From Chara braunii (lineage: Eukaryota > Streptophyta > Charophyceae > Charales > Characeae): a DNA stretch of 44,986 bases. The DNA lies in the NCBI GenBank assembly GCA_003427395.1, contig BFEA01000534.1, forward strand, positions 291,868 to 336,853. The letters run 5' to 3'. Every line of letters begins with the position of its first letter. Position 1 is the first letter of the stretch. Both the position numbers and the translations under genes were made by a program. Below the pieces are notes generated by a model that saw only the letters and a list, made by a program, of their open reading frames with translations, had not been told where the DNA came from and made no database searches. Positions 21,401 through 32,537 of this stretch are shown here, piece by piece.

Positions 21401-22130
21401 GTGACGGACTGCATCCTCAACTTATGTAGGCTGAAACCAGCAGTCCGGCCAGCCTATAAGCCTCCCCATGAGCCTTGAGGTGAACCGAGGTACCCCCAAG
21501 GCAAAATTTGCTCACTAGGCCCTCCTGGAGGTACTTGGGCCTCATTTTGGCCAAGTACATGCAGTCCGAGTGGTAGGTACCAACTCGGACTGCCTCTTGG
21601 CCTACTCCGGCCTCCTTTTTGCCTCACAAATGCTGCCCCCTTGGGTCCTAGTGCCCAAGGGGCATTTTTACTTGAAAGAAAAAGACCTTGTGGGCCTTTT
21701 TCTTATTTTTTTCAAGTTTCGGTCTCTTTTGAGTAGGCCGGAGCATTTTCCCATATGGCGACACATTTTCAGCCTTGGATCTGGCTGGGATCCAAGGCCA
21801 GCAATAATCGAGCTACCCCCTAGTAGCCCTTGCTTCAATTTTGAACCCCTACGTCCAGTTTTTCAATTTTTGGTGCATCTGGCTCTCTTTTTGGGCCAAA
21901 TGCACTGTTTTGTCCCTTTTCCTCTTTTGTTTTTTTCCATTTTTTGCTGCCACCTCATTTCGGAGCTAGCCGTTTTGAGCTGGCCCTAAAAAAATGGTTA
22001 GTTCCTCTCTATCATGAGATCTGATCTCAGATCCATGACCCAAAAGAAAACTGGTCACTTCCCTTTTGCATTTTCTCTCATTTTCAGCTTTTTAAATTCA
22101 GATTTTATTGAGATATGGCCCTAACAATCC
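21401..22130. other. Gene-free, hairpin-containing stretch
   Basis: GCAGTCCGAGT and ACTCGGACTGC at 21561-21593 form an 11-bp stem hairpin. CGGACTGC and GCAGTCCG also occur at about 21404-21440 in the opposite order. A plus-strand open frame at 21570-21989 has no recognisable domain. Confidence 0.5.
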
Positions 22131-22539
22131 GGATTGCCCTTCCTCATTCTAGGAGGGATGAGGTCACTGTTGGGACTTGCCAGTCCCTACTGTGCAGGTT
22201 CCAATAGGCCGTCACACTCTCCTCCACTCTTTTCTCCCTTTTTGTCTCATTCTCCCTCATTTTTCTCTCATTTTTCTTTCTTTTTCTTTTATTTCTGTTG
22301 TGACAAGTGTCAAACTGTTGTGCACCCTCTTTCTAGGTCCTAGGGCCTCATTAAAGGCCAGGTTCATGACTGTTACTTGACCGTTACATCTCGGATTCCA
22401 ATGATGGGACCCTCATGCTCCTAGGGGGCTCCATTTTGCTCCCGTTTGCCCAATTTTGAGTCCCTTTTGCTTCAATTTTCTAAGGGCAGCCTTTTTCTCA
22501 TGTTGAGCCTCTCAAGGCTCTATTTTCTTATGCCTTGCT

Positions 22540-22559
22540 AGTCCGAGATATCCCGGACT
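22540..22559. other. Hairpin AGTCCG...CGGACT
   Basis: A 6-bp stem with an 8-nt loop, one of a recurrent set in 21.4-24.0 kb. Confidence 0.6.
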
Positions 22560-23060
22560 GCTGGGCAGCCTTCCCAACATCCTTATTTCACTTTTCTTTC
22601 TCTCATGGCTCTCCCACTTGCTCTCACTAGTGCTTGCACTAGTGGTGCTAATATTTTCCAGATCCTCGATCTCGACGGTGCCGTTTGCTTGCACAATTAT
22701 TTCTTGTGTTTGCTCATGGTTCCCTTGGGACATCCCAAGTCCCCGCCATTTTCCTACATGCTAGCTCCATTTCTTTGTCCCGCCGGCGGCCCCGCCGGCG
22801 CGTGTCCCGTTTTTCCGATTTTTATTATTTTGACCCATTTGGTCCCCGGCAACATACCGGACGACGTCCCATTTTTATTTTTTTGGGGCCCAGTGCACTG
22901 AGTGGTCCCATCATTTCTACATGTGTGCCGATTTTTCTAGACCGTGAGATCTCATCTCACGGTTGCCGTTTTACCGTCTTTACTTGTCCCTTGTCGAAAT
23001 TGCTCCTTCTAGCCTTCCGGACTTGCCGTAGCCCATTCCCCTTTGGCCTTGGCATCCCAT

Positions 23061-23084
23061 GCAGTCTGTAATTTCTCGGACTGC
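23061..23084. other. Hairpin GCAGTCTG...CGGACTGC
   Basis: An 8-bp stem with one wobble or mismatch position, another member of the GCAGTCCG set. Confidence 0.6.
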
Positions 23085-23220
23085 AGTCATGGCCGTTTTC
23101 TATACCCACAGCCCCACAACTTGCCCCATGTTAAAAGAAAATGAAGCGTTAAATTTTATAGTGCATCCGGACTCAATATCGGCTCCGGATGCACCTAGAA
23201 CACGTGTTTTCTCTCCCCCA

Positions 23221-23246
23221 TGCAGTCCGTTGCAACTCGGACTGCA
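23221..23246. other. Hairpin TGCAGTCCG...CGGACTGCA
   Basis: A perfect 9-bp stem with an 8-nt loop. Confidence 0.75.
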
Positions 23247-23785
23247 ATGGGGGTCAATTCCTTAGCCCCAATGCCCCACAACTAACCCTTACTCAAAAGA
23301 AAAAGAAACGGTCAATTCCCAAGTGCATCCGGCCTTGATTTTGGTTTCGGATGCACCAAAAACATGTGTTTCTCCTCATGCATGTATTTTGTTTTATTCC
23401 GGTTGCAAGAGGCCTTGGTTTTCTTTGATTTTCTCTGCAAAAATCAAAGAAAATCAAAATCCTTTGTAACCGCCATACTTCATAATGAATCTGGTCACGG
23501 ATAAATCTCCCCAAGTGACCGTTTTTTACCGTTAAGGCCTTTTTCTCTTTTCTTTTCTTTTCTTTTCTTTTCTCATCCTTTCTTGGACAGTAGGGACCTG
23601 CCAGTCCCTACCTATGGCAGTCCCTACTGACGGCCAACTCACTCACTCCCTCTCACTCTTTTTGTCTTATTCTCCCCCATTTTCTTTTCTTTTCTCTTTT
23701 TTTTCTAGCATGTCAAGTGTCAAGTGGCCGTTAAGGCCCTTTTCTAGCCTCTTCCTCTTAGTTTTGACCCTCCCTAAGCCCAAGG

Positions 23786-23811
23786 TGCAGTCCGTTATTT
23801 CTTGGACTGCA
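23786..23811. other. Hairpin TGCAGTCC...GGACTGCA
   Basis: A perfect 8-bp stem around GTTATTTCTT, with the same layout as the 23221 hairpin. Confidence 0.75.
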
Positions 23812-24175
23812 ATAATGGTCTTCCCATGTCCATGGGAGCCTCCTTTTACTCCTACACTTCTCCCACAATGGTCCCTCCTACTCCGATTTTCTCCCGGAGG
23901 GCTATTTTTCACATGGGGTCTTATTTGACTCTATTTTCTTGAGGGAGGCTGATCCGAGATCTTTCGGATTGCTCCCATGCCCCCCACTTCAGTTCTCTTT
24001 ACTTTTCCTTTTTCCTTTTGACCTTCCCGTTTGTCGTCACTTGTACTTGCACTAGTGGTGCTAATATTCTTGGTCGTCAAGATGTCGATCTTGACGGTGC
24101 ACCTTGCATTTATTATTTTTCCCTCGTGCGGTGCCGCCGTTTCTTCTTGGGATTTTCACATGTCCCCGCCACTTG

Positions 24176-24330
24176 TCCCGTTGGTGGTCCCCGACACTTA
24201 GTCGCGTCGGTGGTCCCTGACACTTAGTCCCGCCGGTGGTCCCCGATACTTTTTCCATCGGCGGTCCCCGACACTTAGTCCCGCCGGTGGTCCCCGACAC
24301 TTAATCCCGTCGGCGGCCCCCGACACATTT
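24176..24330. repeat. 26-bp minisatellite, about six copies
   Basis: GGYGGTCCCCGACACTTAGT units start at 24183, 24209, 24235, 24260, 24286 and 24312, so the period is 26 bp with one 25-bp unit. No unique spacers lie between the repeats. Confidence 0.95.
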
Positions 24331-25790
24331 CGCCCCGGACGCCATTATTTTTACTTAGTCTCACGTGGCCCCGGGTGTCTTTCCTCGAGGTGTCCCATGC
24401 CCCTTGGGCGTCTTGTCGCCCCATAGCGACCTCCCTCCTTAGTCTTTCCTTGCACGTTGTGCGTGCCGATCTCTTTTGGTCATGGGCCTCTGCTTCGAGG
24501 CTCCCGTAGGTGGCCTCCATGTTGGCCCCTCATTTCCTGACTTCCCGCGGCCTCTTGGCCACCCATCTCCTGGCTTCCTCATTCCCTTATTGCTGTCGCG
24601 CTGCAATTGCTAGTTCAAATGACCCTTTGGCCTTAGTCTTATTGCATTTCGATGACCCTCCCGGCCTCCTGCTATGTTCTATGTGCCCCTGTTCTTGCGC
24701 TCGCTCGCTTGCCGTCGCTAGTTCTTTCTTCCTGTGGTTCTCTCCTCAGGGCATCAATCCCTTCTGCGGCCTAATCCTTTGTCTTTTCTCTCTCCTGCTT
24801 CCTCATTCCAGATTTCTTTTTTGTGTACAAATTGTCCGTATTCAATCACTCGAGTGATGGGAAGTTATTCGGGATCCACCAGTCCCGACACATTCCCCCC
24901 ACTCATTCGCAATGTCCTCATCGCACACCAATCTCTTGTTAGTGGATTTTGGAGGGATCGACGGGAGAGGAGGATGGGATGTTATGGGTGGTTAGTTTGC
25001 CAGGGTCCGTTTTGTTCTTTTCCCATTTCTTTCTCAAGGTTTTCCTTAGCTTCCGTCCCTTGGGGTGGAGGAGGGTATGGGGGAGTCAAAGGTTCTACAG
25101 CTTAAACGAGGTTGCTCATTTTCGTCATAGCTCTGACCCTTATCTTTTCCTCAATTGAGATACAAACTTCCTCTTAAGTCAACTTTGTATACCCAGCAGG
25201 GCAGCCCATAATTCTTTCAACTTCAGTAACATGAAGCAGACGGGGCTCTTCTCGCTTCATGCACTTAACTACTGGTATGCTGACTTTATTTTTAGGATGA
25301 CAATTTGTTGTCATAACTCAATTGGTTTTCTCATTCTATGCCTTGGCTTTGTTGATAACAAATTGTAGGCAAGTTTTTTGATGCGACTCAATGTCAGGCA
25401 TTTGCTCCGAAAGGGAGATGTTCGTCCAACACAACCGCCGCCTTTGCTGTGGTGATACCCACTTCGAATCGGTGAGCCCCGACACAACTCCCCTTAAGTG
25501 CTTCGTAATTTCAAATCTATCTTCTTATTTTATTGAGAAGACATCCTCGAGCAGAAACCATTTTGGTTTCGCCTCATTCATTACTGTTAGGGTCATAAAA
25601 AAATTATCCACTTTTCGGCCCGTGCAATCCATGTTCTCCCGTCATTCTTTCCTCAGTCTCACGCTTAGCCAGTTCCTATGTATTTTTCCCATATCATTTT
25701 GCCTAGCTCATGTGCGTCATCCTCGTTCGTCGTTTATCGTATCAAGGGTTAAAAATTCTCGTTACTCCGTCCCTCTTATTCACATCTTTC
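24331..25790. other. Gene-free pyrimidine-rich stretch
   Basis: Open frames here (for example 25391-25954, plus) are serine/leucine/phenylalanine-rich with no recognisable domain. ACACATTCCCCCC..AATGTCCTCATCGCAC at about 24887-24925 resembles a boundary near 26384-26420. Confidence 0.45.
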
Positions 25791-26342
25791 TTCTGACCTC
25801 TTGCCAAACCTCCCTCATACTCATGCAAAGTCCATTATACCTGTATCTCTTTTCTGGGCGTCTTGCCAGACTTTTTCTTAGGTCTACGAAAACCAATTTC
25901 TCATATTTTTCTTTTCTGAACATCCTGTCAGGCCTTCTCTCAATCCCATGCTAGGTCAAATACTCATCCATTTCTCTCTTGGACATCTTGCCAGGTCTCT
26001 TCTCAAGCTCATGCAGAGTCATTCACACATCTTTTCCTCAGCTGGACACCTTGCAAGGCCTTTTCTCAAGCTCATGCAACGTCGATTGCCAGGTCTTTTC
26101 TCAAGCCTGCGCAAAGTCAATTACTCATCCATTCTTTTCTTCTGGACATCTTGTCAGGCCTTTTCTCAAGTCTGCGCAAAGTCAGTTACTCGTTCATTCT
26201 TTTCTTCTTGACATCTTGCCAGGCCTTTTCTCAAGCCTGCGCAAAGTCAATTACTCATTCATTCTTTTCTTCTGGACATCTTGCCAGGCCTTTTCTCAAG
26301 CCCGTACAAAGTCAATTACTCATCCATTCTTACGCTCATGAT
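25791..26342. repeat. 65-bp minisatellite, about eight copies
   Basis: GCGCAAAGTCAATTACTCAT units recur at 26112, 26177, 26242 and 26307 (exactly 65 bp). More diverged copies extend upstream to about 25795. All contain a CATCTTGCCAGGCCTTTTCTC phrase or variants of it. Confidence 0.9.
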
Positions 26343-27590
26343 ATCCTTCTCTTTTGCATGCTTTTTCTTTGGTAGATGACACACCTTCCCCCCCCCCAAA
26401 ATGTGATGTCCCCATCGCACGGCTAGTTCTCACTCGGAGGTACGCAGACCTTGGCCCACCAACTGAGTAGACAGATGCCGACCCATCAGCCCCCAAAAGG
26501 AAGGGTGATCAGTCCTCCCCCTGCTGATAACTCACCTCATCCCCTACTCCAGTCCGACCTTTTACTGCTTACGAGCCGGGAGTCATCACTGAGGTAACAC
26601 CCCACATCTGGAAGGTAGGTCCAGTCCAAGCCTCCTAGGACCCCATCTTGCCGTAAGTGCTTTCTCGCGAATCGTTCCTCCCGAGCAGTGTTTTCTTGGA
26701 TCCGGCCTCTTCCTTTCAAGAGAGTTGAGACTCTCTATTAGTCTGCGAGTCCAGTTACGAAGACCTCGCGGTTAGTCCCAGAACGGTTGTAATGATCCGG
26801 CAGGGCGGTGTCACTCGCCCTGTGGTGGTTGCGGCTTCCACTCGGTACCACGCTCGATTCCTCCCTTTGGACAGTGCTGCTCAACTTAACGCGAGCGGCC
26901 GTGGTCCATTCCAAACGGCCGTGTCGCCCCTCTACGGCATGGCGTATGGTTGGGGAGAAAAAATGAGACTTAGGAAAAAGAATGACTCTCTCACCCGTTT
27001 GGCATCATGCCCTTGACGTTTAGGTTTCAACATGAGGCACAGTTTGAACTCCCCGACCAGAGCTCGTTGTCGGGGTTGGTTCCGGACGACCAGCATCAAT
27101 CAAAGACAGAGGTGCTTTGGTCCTCCAACCCTTATTCCTTCTTATGAGGAGCAGGTCGCGCTGAGACCTTTCCCTTAACAGGTAGAGGTCTTGGGGTCGC
27201 GATGCAGGCATTGTTATCCCCCTATGTTGAGACCTGAGACTAGAAAAAAAAGAAAGCTCAATCTCTTGCTATTTTCATGGTCGGCCCGACGACCTTACAT
27301 CAGGTTGCCTAGGGTCCCCTGGTTATGCAATGCAATATTCAATCTTCAAATACTCAATCCCATGTTATTTCCAAGGTTGATTCTCATGGCTGGTCCGACA
27401 ACCTCTCATCAACAAGGTCACCCACATGGTTGGTCTGGCGGTCATTTTCTCAATAACCATTTCTCAAGACTGCCCGTTCCGCCCATTCACTCCTCAATTC
27501 TCTCATTCCTCAGCACCCGATCTCTGTGACCGTCCCAACGGTCCCTGCCCTTTTCGGCTTTAAGGTTCCACCTTCTTTATCCTGTCCTTC
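26343..27590. other. Gene-free stretch, possible LTR-like sequence
   Basis: TGTGATGTCCCCATCGCACG starts at 26402 after a C-tract. Short inverted phrases occur (GAGAGTTGAGACTCTC at about 26719). A paired LTR was not found, so no LTR is called. Confidence 0.3.
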
Positions 27591-27594
27591 TCAT

Positions 27595-27945
27595 TCACAT
27601 CTTTCTTCTGCCCCCTCGGCTATTTCAGCGACTGACCCACCGGCCTTTTCCATCTCTTCCGTCCATCCCTTTGGCTATTTCAATGACCGACCCACCGGCC
27701 TTTTCCATCTCTTCCATTCATCCCATTGGATATTTTAATAACCGATCCACCGGCCTTTTCCATCTCTTCCATTCATCCCATTGACTATTTCAATGACCAA
27801 CCCACCGTCCTTTTTCATTTCTCTCATCCCATTGGCTATTTCAAGGACCGACCCACCGACCTTTTCCATCTTTCCCATCCATCCTTTGGCTATTTCAATG
27901 ACCGACCCGTCGGCCTTTTCCATCTCTTATTGCTCATTTCAGCAC
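27595..27945. repeat. 55-bp minisatellite, about six copies
   Basis: Units carrying GACCGACCCACCGGCCTTTT and CATCTCTTCCATTCATCCC have TATTTC at 27621, 27676, 27731, 27786, 27837 and 27891. Confidence 0.95.
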
Positions 27946-28037
27946 ATTCTCAATCAACCTTTCTCAATCAAATATGCAGGGGACCCCAATGCCTATTTCA
28001 AAAGGAACGACCCTTGTCAGGGGCCATTCCCGAACAA

Positions 28038-28117
28038 CCTGGTTAGGGTCGTTCTTTTCCATTCTCAAGTCGAACAGCCTGGTTAGGGTCATTCCTTTCC
28101 ATTCTCAAGTCGAACAG
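28038..28117. repeat. 40-bp tandem repeat entering the gap
   Basis: CCTGGTTAGGGTC units at 28038 and 28078 are nearly identical, and the second ends at the first N. Confidence 0.9.
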
Positions 28118-28512
28118 NNNNNNNNNNNNNNNNNNNNNNNNNNNNNNNNNNNNNNNNNNNNNNNNNNNNNNNNNNNNNNNNNNNNNNNNNNNNNNNNNNN
28201 NNNNNNNNNNNNNNNNNNNNNNNNNNNNNNNNNNNNNNNNNNNNNNNNNNNNNNNNNNNNNNNNNNNNNNNNNNNNNNNNNNNNNNNNNNNNNNNNNNNN
28301 NNNNNNNNNNNNNNNNNNNNNNNNNNNNNNNNNNNNNNNNNNNNNNNNNNNNNNNNNNNNNNNNNNNNNNNNNNNNNNNNNNNNNNNNNNNNNNNNNNNN
28401 NNNNNNNNNNNNNNNNNNNNNNNNNNNNNNNNNNNNNNNNNNNNNNNNNNNNNNNNNNNNNNNNNNNNNNNNNNNNNNNNNNNNNNNNNNNNNNNNNNNN
28501 NNNNNNNNNNNN
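28118..28512. other. Assembly gap (395 N)
   Basis: The gap is flanked on both sides by different short tandem repeats, so repeat collapse is the likely cause. Confidence 0.99.
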
Positions 28513-28615
28513 ACAGTAATGTACCATCCATTCCATTTCTCACAGTAATGTACCATCCATTCCATTTCTCACAGTAATGTACCATCCATTCCATTTCTCA
28601 CAGTAATATACCACC
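28513..28615. repeat. 29-bp tandem repeat, four copies
   Basis: ACAGTAATGTACCATCCATT units start at 28513, 28542, 28571 and 28600. The first copy is cut by the gap. There are no spacers, so this is not CRISPR-like. Confidence 0.95.
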
Positions 28616-29187
28616 CATGCGTACATCCGACTTAGCGTCTAGCACTCAAGTTGGGGCTCGCGACCACAAGCAGCACTAGCCTACCTGGCCGTTCATCCAT
28701 AACAAAAGACAAAGGCGCCCCTTCCATTTTCACTCTTCCTGATCACTCAGGTTTCGACTATTCTCAGTCTCATTCATGACTCAGTTGGATTAGGCTCCTA
28801 GGGAAGGAGTGCTCTTCACGCCCCTTAACCCATAGGTTCCCTAACCTCTCTTATACTCGACCAATCATTCAATGCCATGGTCCGCTCGCCAATCCGTACT
28901 CAAGGTTTTCCCCTCTCAAAAGCATAATCCTTATTCCATCCAGAATTCACAATACACCCTCTCCCAATCGGTCTCATCCCAAATCCCATGTCTTTGTCTT
29001 ATGTACCCAAGGTAGCTCATCCAAAAAGTAGCCTAAAAAACTATCTTCTATCTTAGCGTGACACAACCTTAGTTGGCCCTCGTTTTACTTCATCCTTAGC
29101 AAGCTTGCCCATACTGTACACGTTCTCGTCATTTTTATGTTTCCGCAGACAGAAAAGCAACAATCATTTTCAATGCTAAGTCAACAC
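28616..29187. other. Gene-free stretch
   Basis: It is pyrimidine-rich on the plus strand. I see no open frame with a recognisable domain and no repeat of note. Confidence 0.5.
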
Positions 29188-29831
29188 CTAGTTCCTATTG
29201 CTGCCTTGCGCTTCGTCTTGCCCAGTCCCTTGTCCACCCCGTTCCTCGGCAGGTTTTCTAACCCCCAGGCCGTAGGTCTCGATTTCTCTTTTCATCCCTA
29301 CAATTTTTCGTAACTCTGCTTCGTTGAAAAAATCCAGTGGTGTGGCTTCAACCCCTGCCCTTGCGAGTTCCTGAGTCTTGATATCCATTCGTGTCTGATC
29401 ACATTGGTCCATTGCTGAAACTAATGACTGGGCGTCGGCCCAAACTCGTCTTCCCATCTGAAAGCCCTGTCGCCCGGCTGGTGCATCGGAGGCCGCCCCT
29501 CTTCCCTAGGCCTCGAGATCTCATCCCTCTCATCCCCGCTGCTGATTTCTATGACTTCTCGCACATCCTCCTCGTCGTCCTCCTCGTCTTCTGTCTGTAT
29601 GGGGCTATACCCGCCTGCAAGGTTCTTTGGATCGTAGGTAAAAGGAATCTTTGTCCCCGTCCCATACCCCTCGCAACTGTCGTGGCCGCTTCGTCCTTCA
29701 AGCGGGCTCTCCCTTCTTTTCTCACCCTCCTCATATTTGTTGCGCATGTTTTGTCCCCCCTCGCTTTCCCCATGCCAAGTCTCACGTCGCTTGCCCCTGT
29801 TGACTCCTTCCTCGTCAGAGACCTTATACAC
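29188..29831 (-). pseudogene. Acidic ORF downstream of element B integrase
   Basis: Two overlapping minus frames (29831-29421 and 29457-29188) join by a single frameshift near 29450. The first is basic, then strongly acidic: IQTEDEEDDEEDVREVIEIS, then SSGDERDEISRPREEG. The second gives MGRRVWADAQSLVSAMDQ, then a helical segment (EAELRKIVGMKREIETYG). VIEIS flanked by acidic and Ser residues looks like a SUMO-interacting motif; that is pattern matching only. It lies on the integrase strand, about 380 bp after integrase ends, so it may be an accessory 3' ORF of element B. No family is recognised. Just upstream, a 19-bp phrase (TACACCCATTCCCCAAGTC on the plus strand) is repeated at 29826 and 29895. 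Confidence 0.5.
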
Positions 29832-30208
29832 CCATTCCCCAAGTCGCTTTTCTTTTAGACCCTGTATAACGAAACAACACCCTCAAAGCCCCTCATACAC
29901 CCATTCCCCAAGTCTGGTAGGTAGTCCCCCCCCTTATTTCCATAATGCTCCCAACATCCTTCGCAACATGCCCCTATTATACATGCGAATGCGTCGTTTG
30001 TGATGACCCCATTTTTTTTTTCCGTCAAAAACTATGGTATAATGCCCCAGACATCCCTTCCCGTTGACACACAAGCCAGATATTGCAAGCCCCAAAGTCA
30101 CGCTGCCTTTCAACCTCGGTCAGTCTAAGCCAAAGCGCCAGTCCAAAAAAAAAATGACAGTCCCATGAGCATGGTCAGAGACAAACCATAGTGTGGGCAA
30201 GGCTGTGG

Positions 30209-31389
30209 TCAGTCTTTAGGTTGTGGCTCCTCAGTTTCCTTATCTTCGGCCTCCTGAAGCCATTGTTCCACTGGGTCCCGACTTAGAAACTTGACCAATC
30301 GTTGTCCCGGGAAGGGCCCTTTCAATCCAGTTCCATCAAAATCTTCCAGTTCGAAGGTGTTCAGTCCCACCTGCTTGGCGACTCGATAGGGGCTTTTGAA
30401 CCTCCTTCCCAGTTGTCCCGACCAAGTACTTTCTAGTGCCGAGTTCCTTAGCAATACCATCTCCCCCACTTAAAATGACTCCTTTCTTACATTCTTAACC
30501 TGGTCCCACCTTGCTTTGTCCCTCTTTCTGCTGTCCAGTACCCGGTTGGCGATGTCTTCCATGACCTTCTCATTCTTAATGATTTGTTGACATCTTGCCT
30601 CGATTAACTCTTCAGTGGTCATTTGCGGATCATTATATTCCAGGTAGGTCCCAAGGCTTCCACAGGAAAGTCGATCTCTCTTCCGTACCAAAATTCTGTC
30701 GGGATACATCTTGTTGTCCTTTTGGGGGTCATATTCTGTGCAAAGACAGCCTGCTTAAGATACCTAGGCCAGTTCCCCAGATGGTCCGCTGCGAGCTTTG
30801 CAATTGTGTTTTTCAAGGTTTGGTGCCCCCTTTCCACGGGTGCATTGGCCTCAGGGTGATACGACTCGATGAGTTTGATCGGTACGCAGAGTCTCTTAAG
30901 CATCCCCAATACTTCTTGGTTCACAAACTCCGTCCTATTGTCAGTTATAAACCTCCTGACGAACGGATGCCTTAAGTATAAGTTTTCTATCCAGTCCGCC
31001 ACACTCCTCCCTGTCTTTTTCTTGAGGGCGACTGCCTCCACAAACCCACTCAGGTTGTCTCGTGCATCCAGGATATACCTGTACCCATCCGTTGATACAG
31101 GTATGACCGCAAGGTCGAGGTGGACCAGGTGCCCCGGCCCTAGCACCCGCGTTGGTCTAAGCGGCTCGAAGACCCGCACCGAGCTTCGTTCTTGGCAAAT
31201 AATGCATGTCTGGCAGTATATGGCGACCATGCCTGCCATGCCTGGCCAATAATAGAGTGGCGTCATCTTTGCAAGCGTTCCTTTGGACGACCGATGACCT
31301 TCAGTCTACCCATCGTGCATTGCCTGGATAACGTCTACTTGCCTAGATCTTCCGCACACAACCCTTCGGGGCATAGCACCTTCCTCCCT
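30209..31389 (-). pseudogene. Ty3/gypsy element B, integrase
   Basis: Read on the minus strand, the zinc-binding part has HDG-stop-TEGHRSSKG (TAG at 31306-31308) and CQTCIIC. The core keeps all three catalytic residues: HLDL (D, 31114-31116), ITDNRTEF (D, 30940-30942) and PVERGH (E, 30832-30834). A one-base shift near 30640-30660 moves from LGPTW into EYNDPQMTTEEL. A TAA at 30470-30472 precedes VGEMVLLRNS, and the C-terminus ends in EDKETEEPQPKD at 30209. Integrase inserts element DNA. The core is better preserved than that of element A, but the frame is still broken in three places. Confidence 0.8.
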
Positions 31390-32074
31390 TCAGAACAAAT
31401 GCCCGCCCCTTAGGACGTACCTTTCGGCTTCTTCTCTTGCTTTAATACTGACTTCCGTAGGTTGTTTGTTTCCTATCAATAACATCCCGATCTCCCGAAA
31501 GAGCCCTTCGTATGATTGGACATAGAAAAACTCCTCTCCTTCCTTGCCCCCATCCTTTCCTTCATGCATCTGGTTTACCACTCATTGCAACTCCTTCCTT
31601 TCCCAAGATTCCACTAAGCTCATTACTGTTTTCCGGCCTCCCTCGACTGCCATTGCTATCAGCTCCTCTTTTGGCCTTACTACCGCTCCCCATGAGTCTT
31701 TTTCTTCTCTGCGTCCTCGAGTGGTAACTGGTCCTTCTCTAAGTTCTGCTACTATGGCAGGTGCCCCCTTCTCCAAAGTCTGGATCAATAGTTCTCCCGA
31801 TGTGCATCCCCCGCTCATCATTTCGTTATTCACCCCAAGAGTTCCTCTTTCATATTCGAGGAATGCGTATATGGGCTCCGCATCCTCCACGCCTTCGGGA
31901 GTGATGCAGACCTGGCTCAGCCCATCAGCCTTGTTCCTAATTCCCGCAATCCGTTCGATCTTATAATCGAACTGCCAGATAAATCCTACCCATCTCCCCA
32001 CCATCTGATCTATAAGCCTGTAATTCTTTATGACCCCCGCAACATTCATCGGATCGATCCTGAGGATGAACCGC
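31390..32074 (-). pseudogene. Ty3/gypsy element B, RNase H C-terminal part and connector
   Basis: The minus frame starts exactly at the insertion edge with FILRIDPMNVAG, then WQFDYKIERIAGIRNKADGL, the end of RNase H. A long acidic connector (AEPIYAFLEYERG) leads into integrase. TGA at 31582-31584 (LQ-stop-VVN) and TGA at 31390-31392 (LF-stop-REE) are the only breaks, both in frame with integrase. The N-terminal half of the same domain lies at 37322 and beyond, on the other side of the insertion. Confidence 0.8.
32071..32074. repeat. Target site duplication CCGC, left copy
   Basis: CCGC here and at 37322-37325 flank the insertion. With one copy and the insert removed, the codons read GGG AGG CGG TTC ATC (G-R-R-F-I). 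That is the same GRRFIL sequence found uninterrupted in element A near 9661-9675. Confidence 0.85.
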
Positions 32075-32537
32075 TGTCGGGGTATTTACCGGGGTTTTCA
32101 ATATCGGACACTGTCCGACTTTTTCGTGGAATTGAAGGACTTGACGAGACTGACGTTGCCAAAGTTGTTCAGACAGACCTATGACCGGGTGGCTTAAAAC
32201 TTTTTTTTTTAAGCTAGACGTCGCTGACGTTCAACTGAAATAGTGGTAATCAGTGGTGTGACCACTAATCACGGCATCTGACGGAGCTATGAAATAGTTT
32301 GGCCGAGGGACTACTAGGATTATACCTACCCTACCTAAGAAGGTGGCGCGTGGCGGTAGGCCGCACGATTCAGGGCCTAAGTGCGTTCAAAGTGGCGACC
32401 TTACCGGAGGCCGCGACGAGAGGTGAGTAGGAATTTTTTTTTTTTTTTTTTGAACACGGGCGTTCGCACCAAGGGCTGAAATGGATGGCACAGTAGCCGC
32501 AAGGTGCGGCAAGTGTAGGGCTCGCCAACCAGCCACC

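Larger units (their letters stand above)
22165..24175. repeat. Diverged tandem duplication, ~1.41-kb offset
   Basis: The interval 22165-22745 is collinear with 23587-24175. Matching landmarks are GCCAGTCCCTAC (about 22178 and 23598), TGTCAAGTGTCAA-type phrases, the RTCCGAGAT hairpins (22540 and 23952) and GCACTAGTGGTGCTAATATT (about 22635 and 24049). No gene is seen in either copy. Confidence 0.75.

Noticed and set aside
25391-25954. 187-codon plus-strand frame
   Set aside because: Composition is Ser/Phe/Leu-rich like other chance frames in pyrimidine-rich DNA, it grades into the 65-bp minisatellite, and no motif is recognised.
28513-28615. Short 29-bp repeats that could suggest a CRISPR array
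   Set aside because: The units are contiguous with no unique spacers, and the context is eukaryotic. It is a simple tandem repeat.
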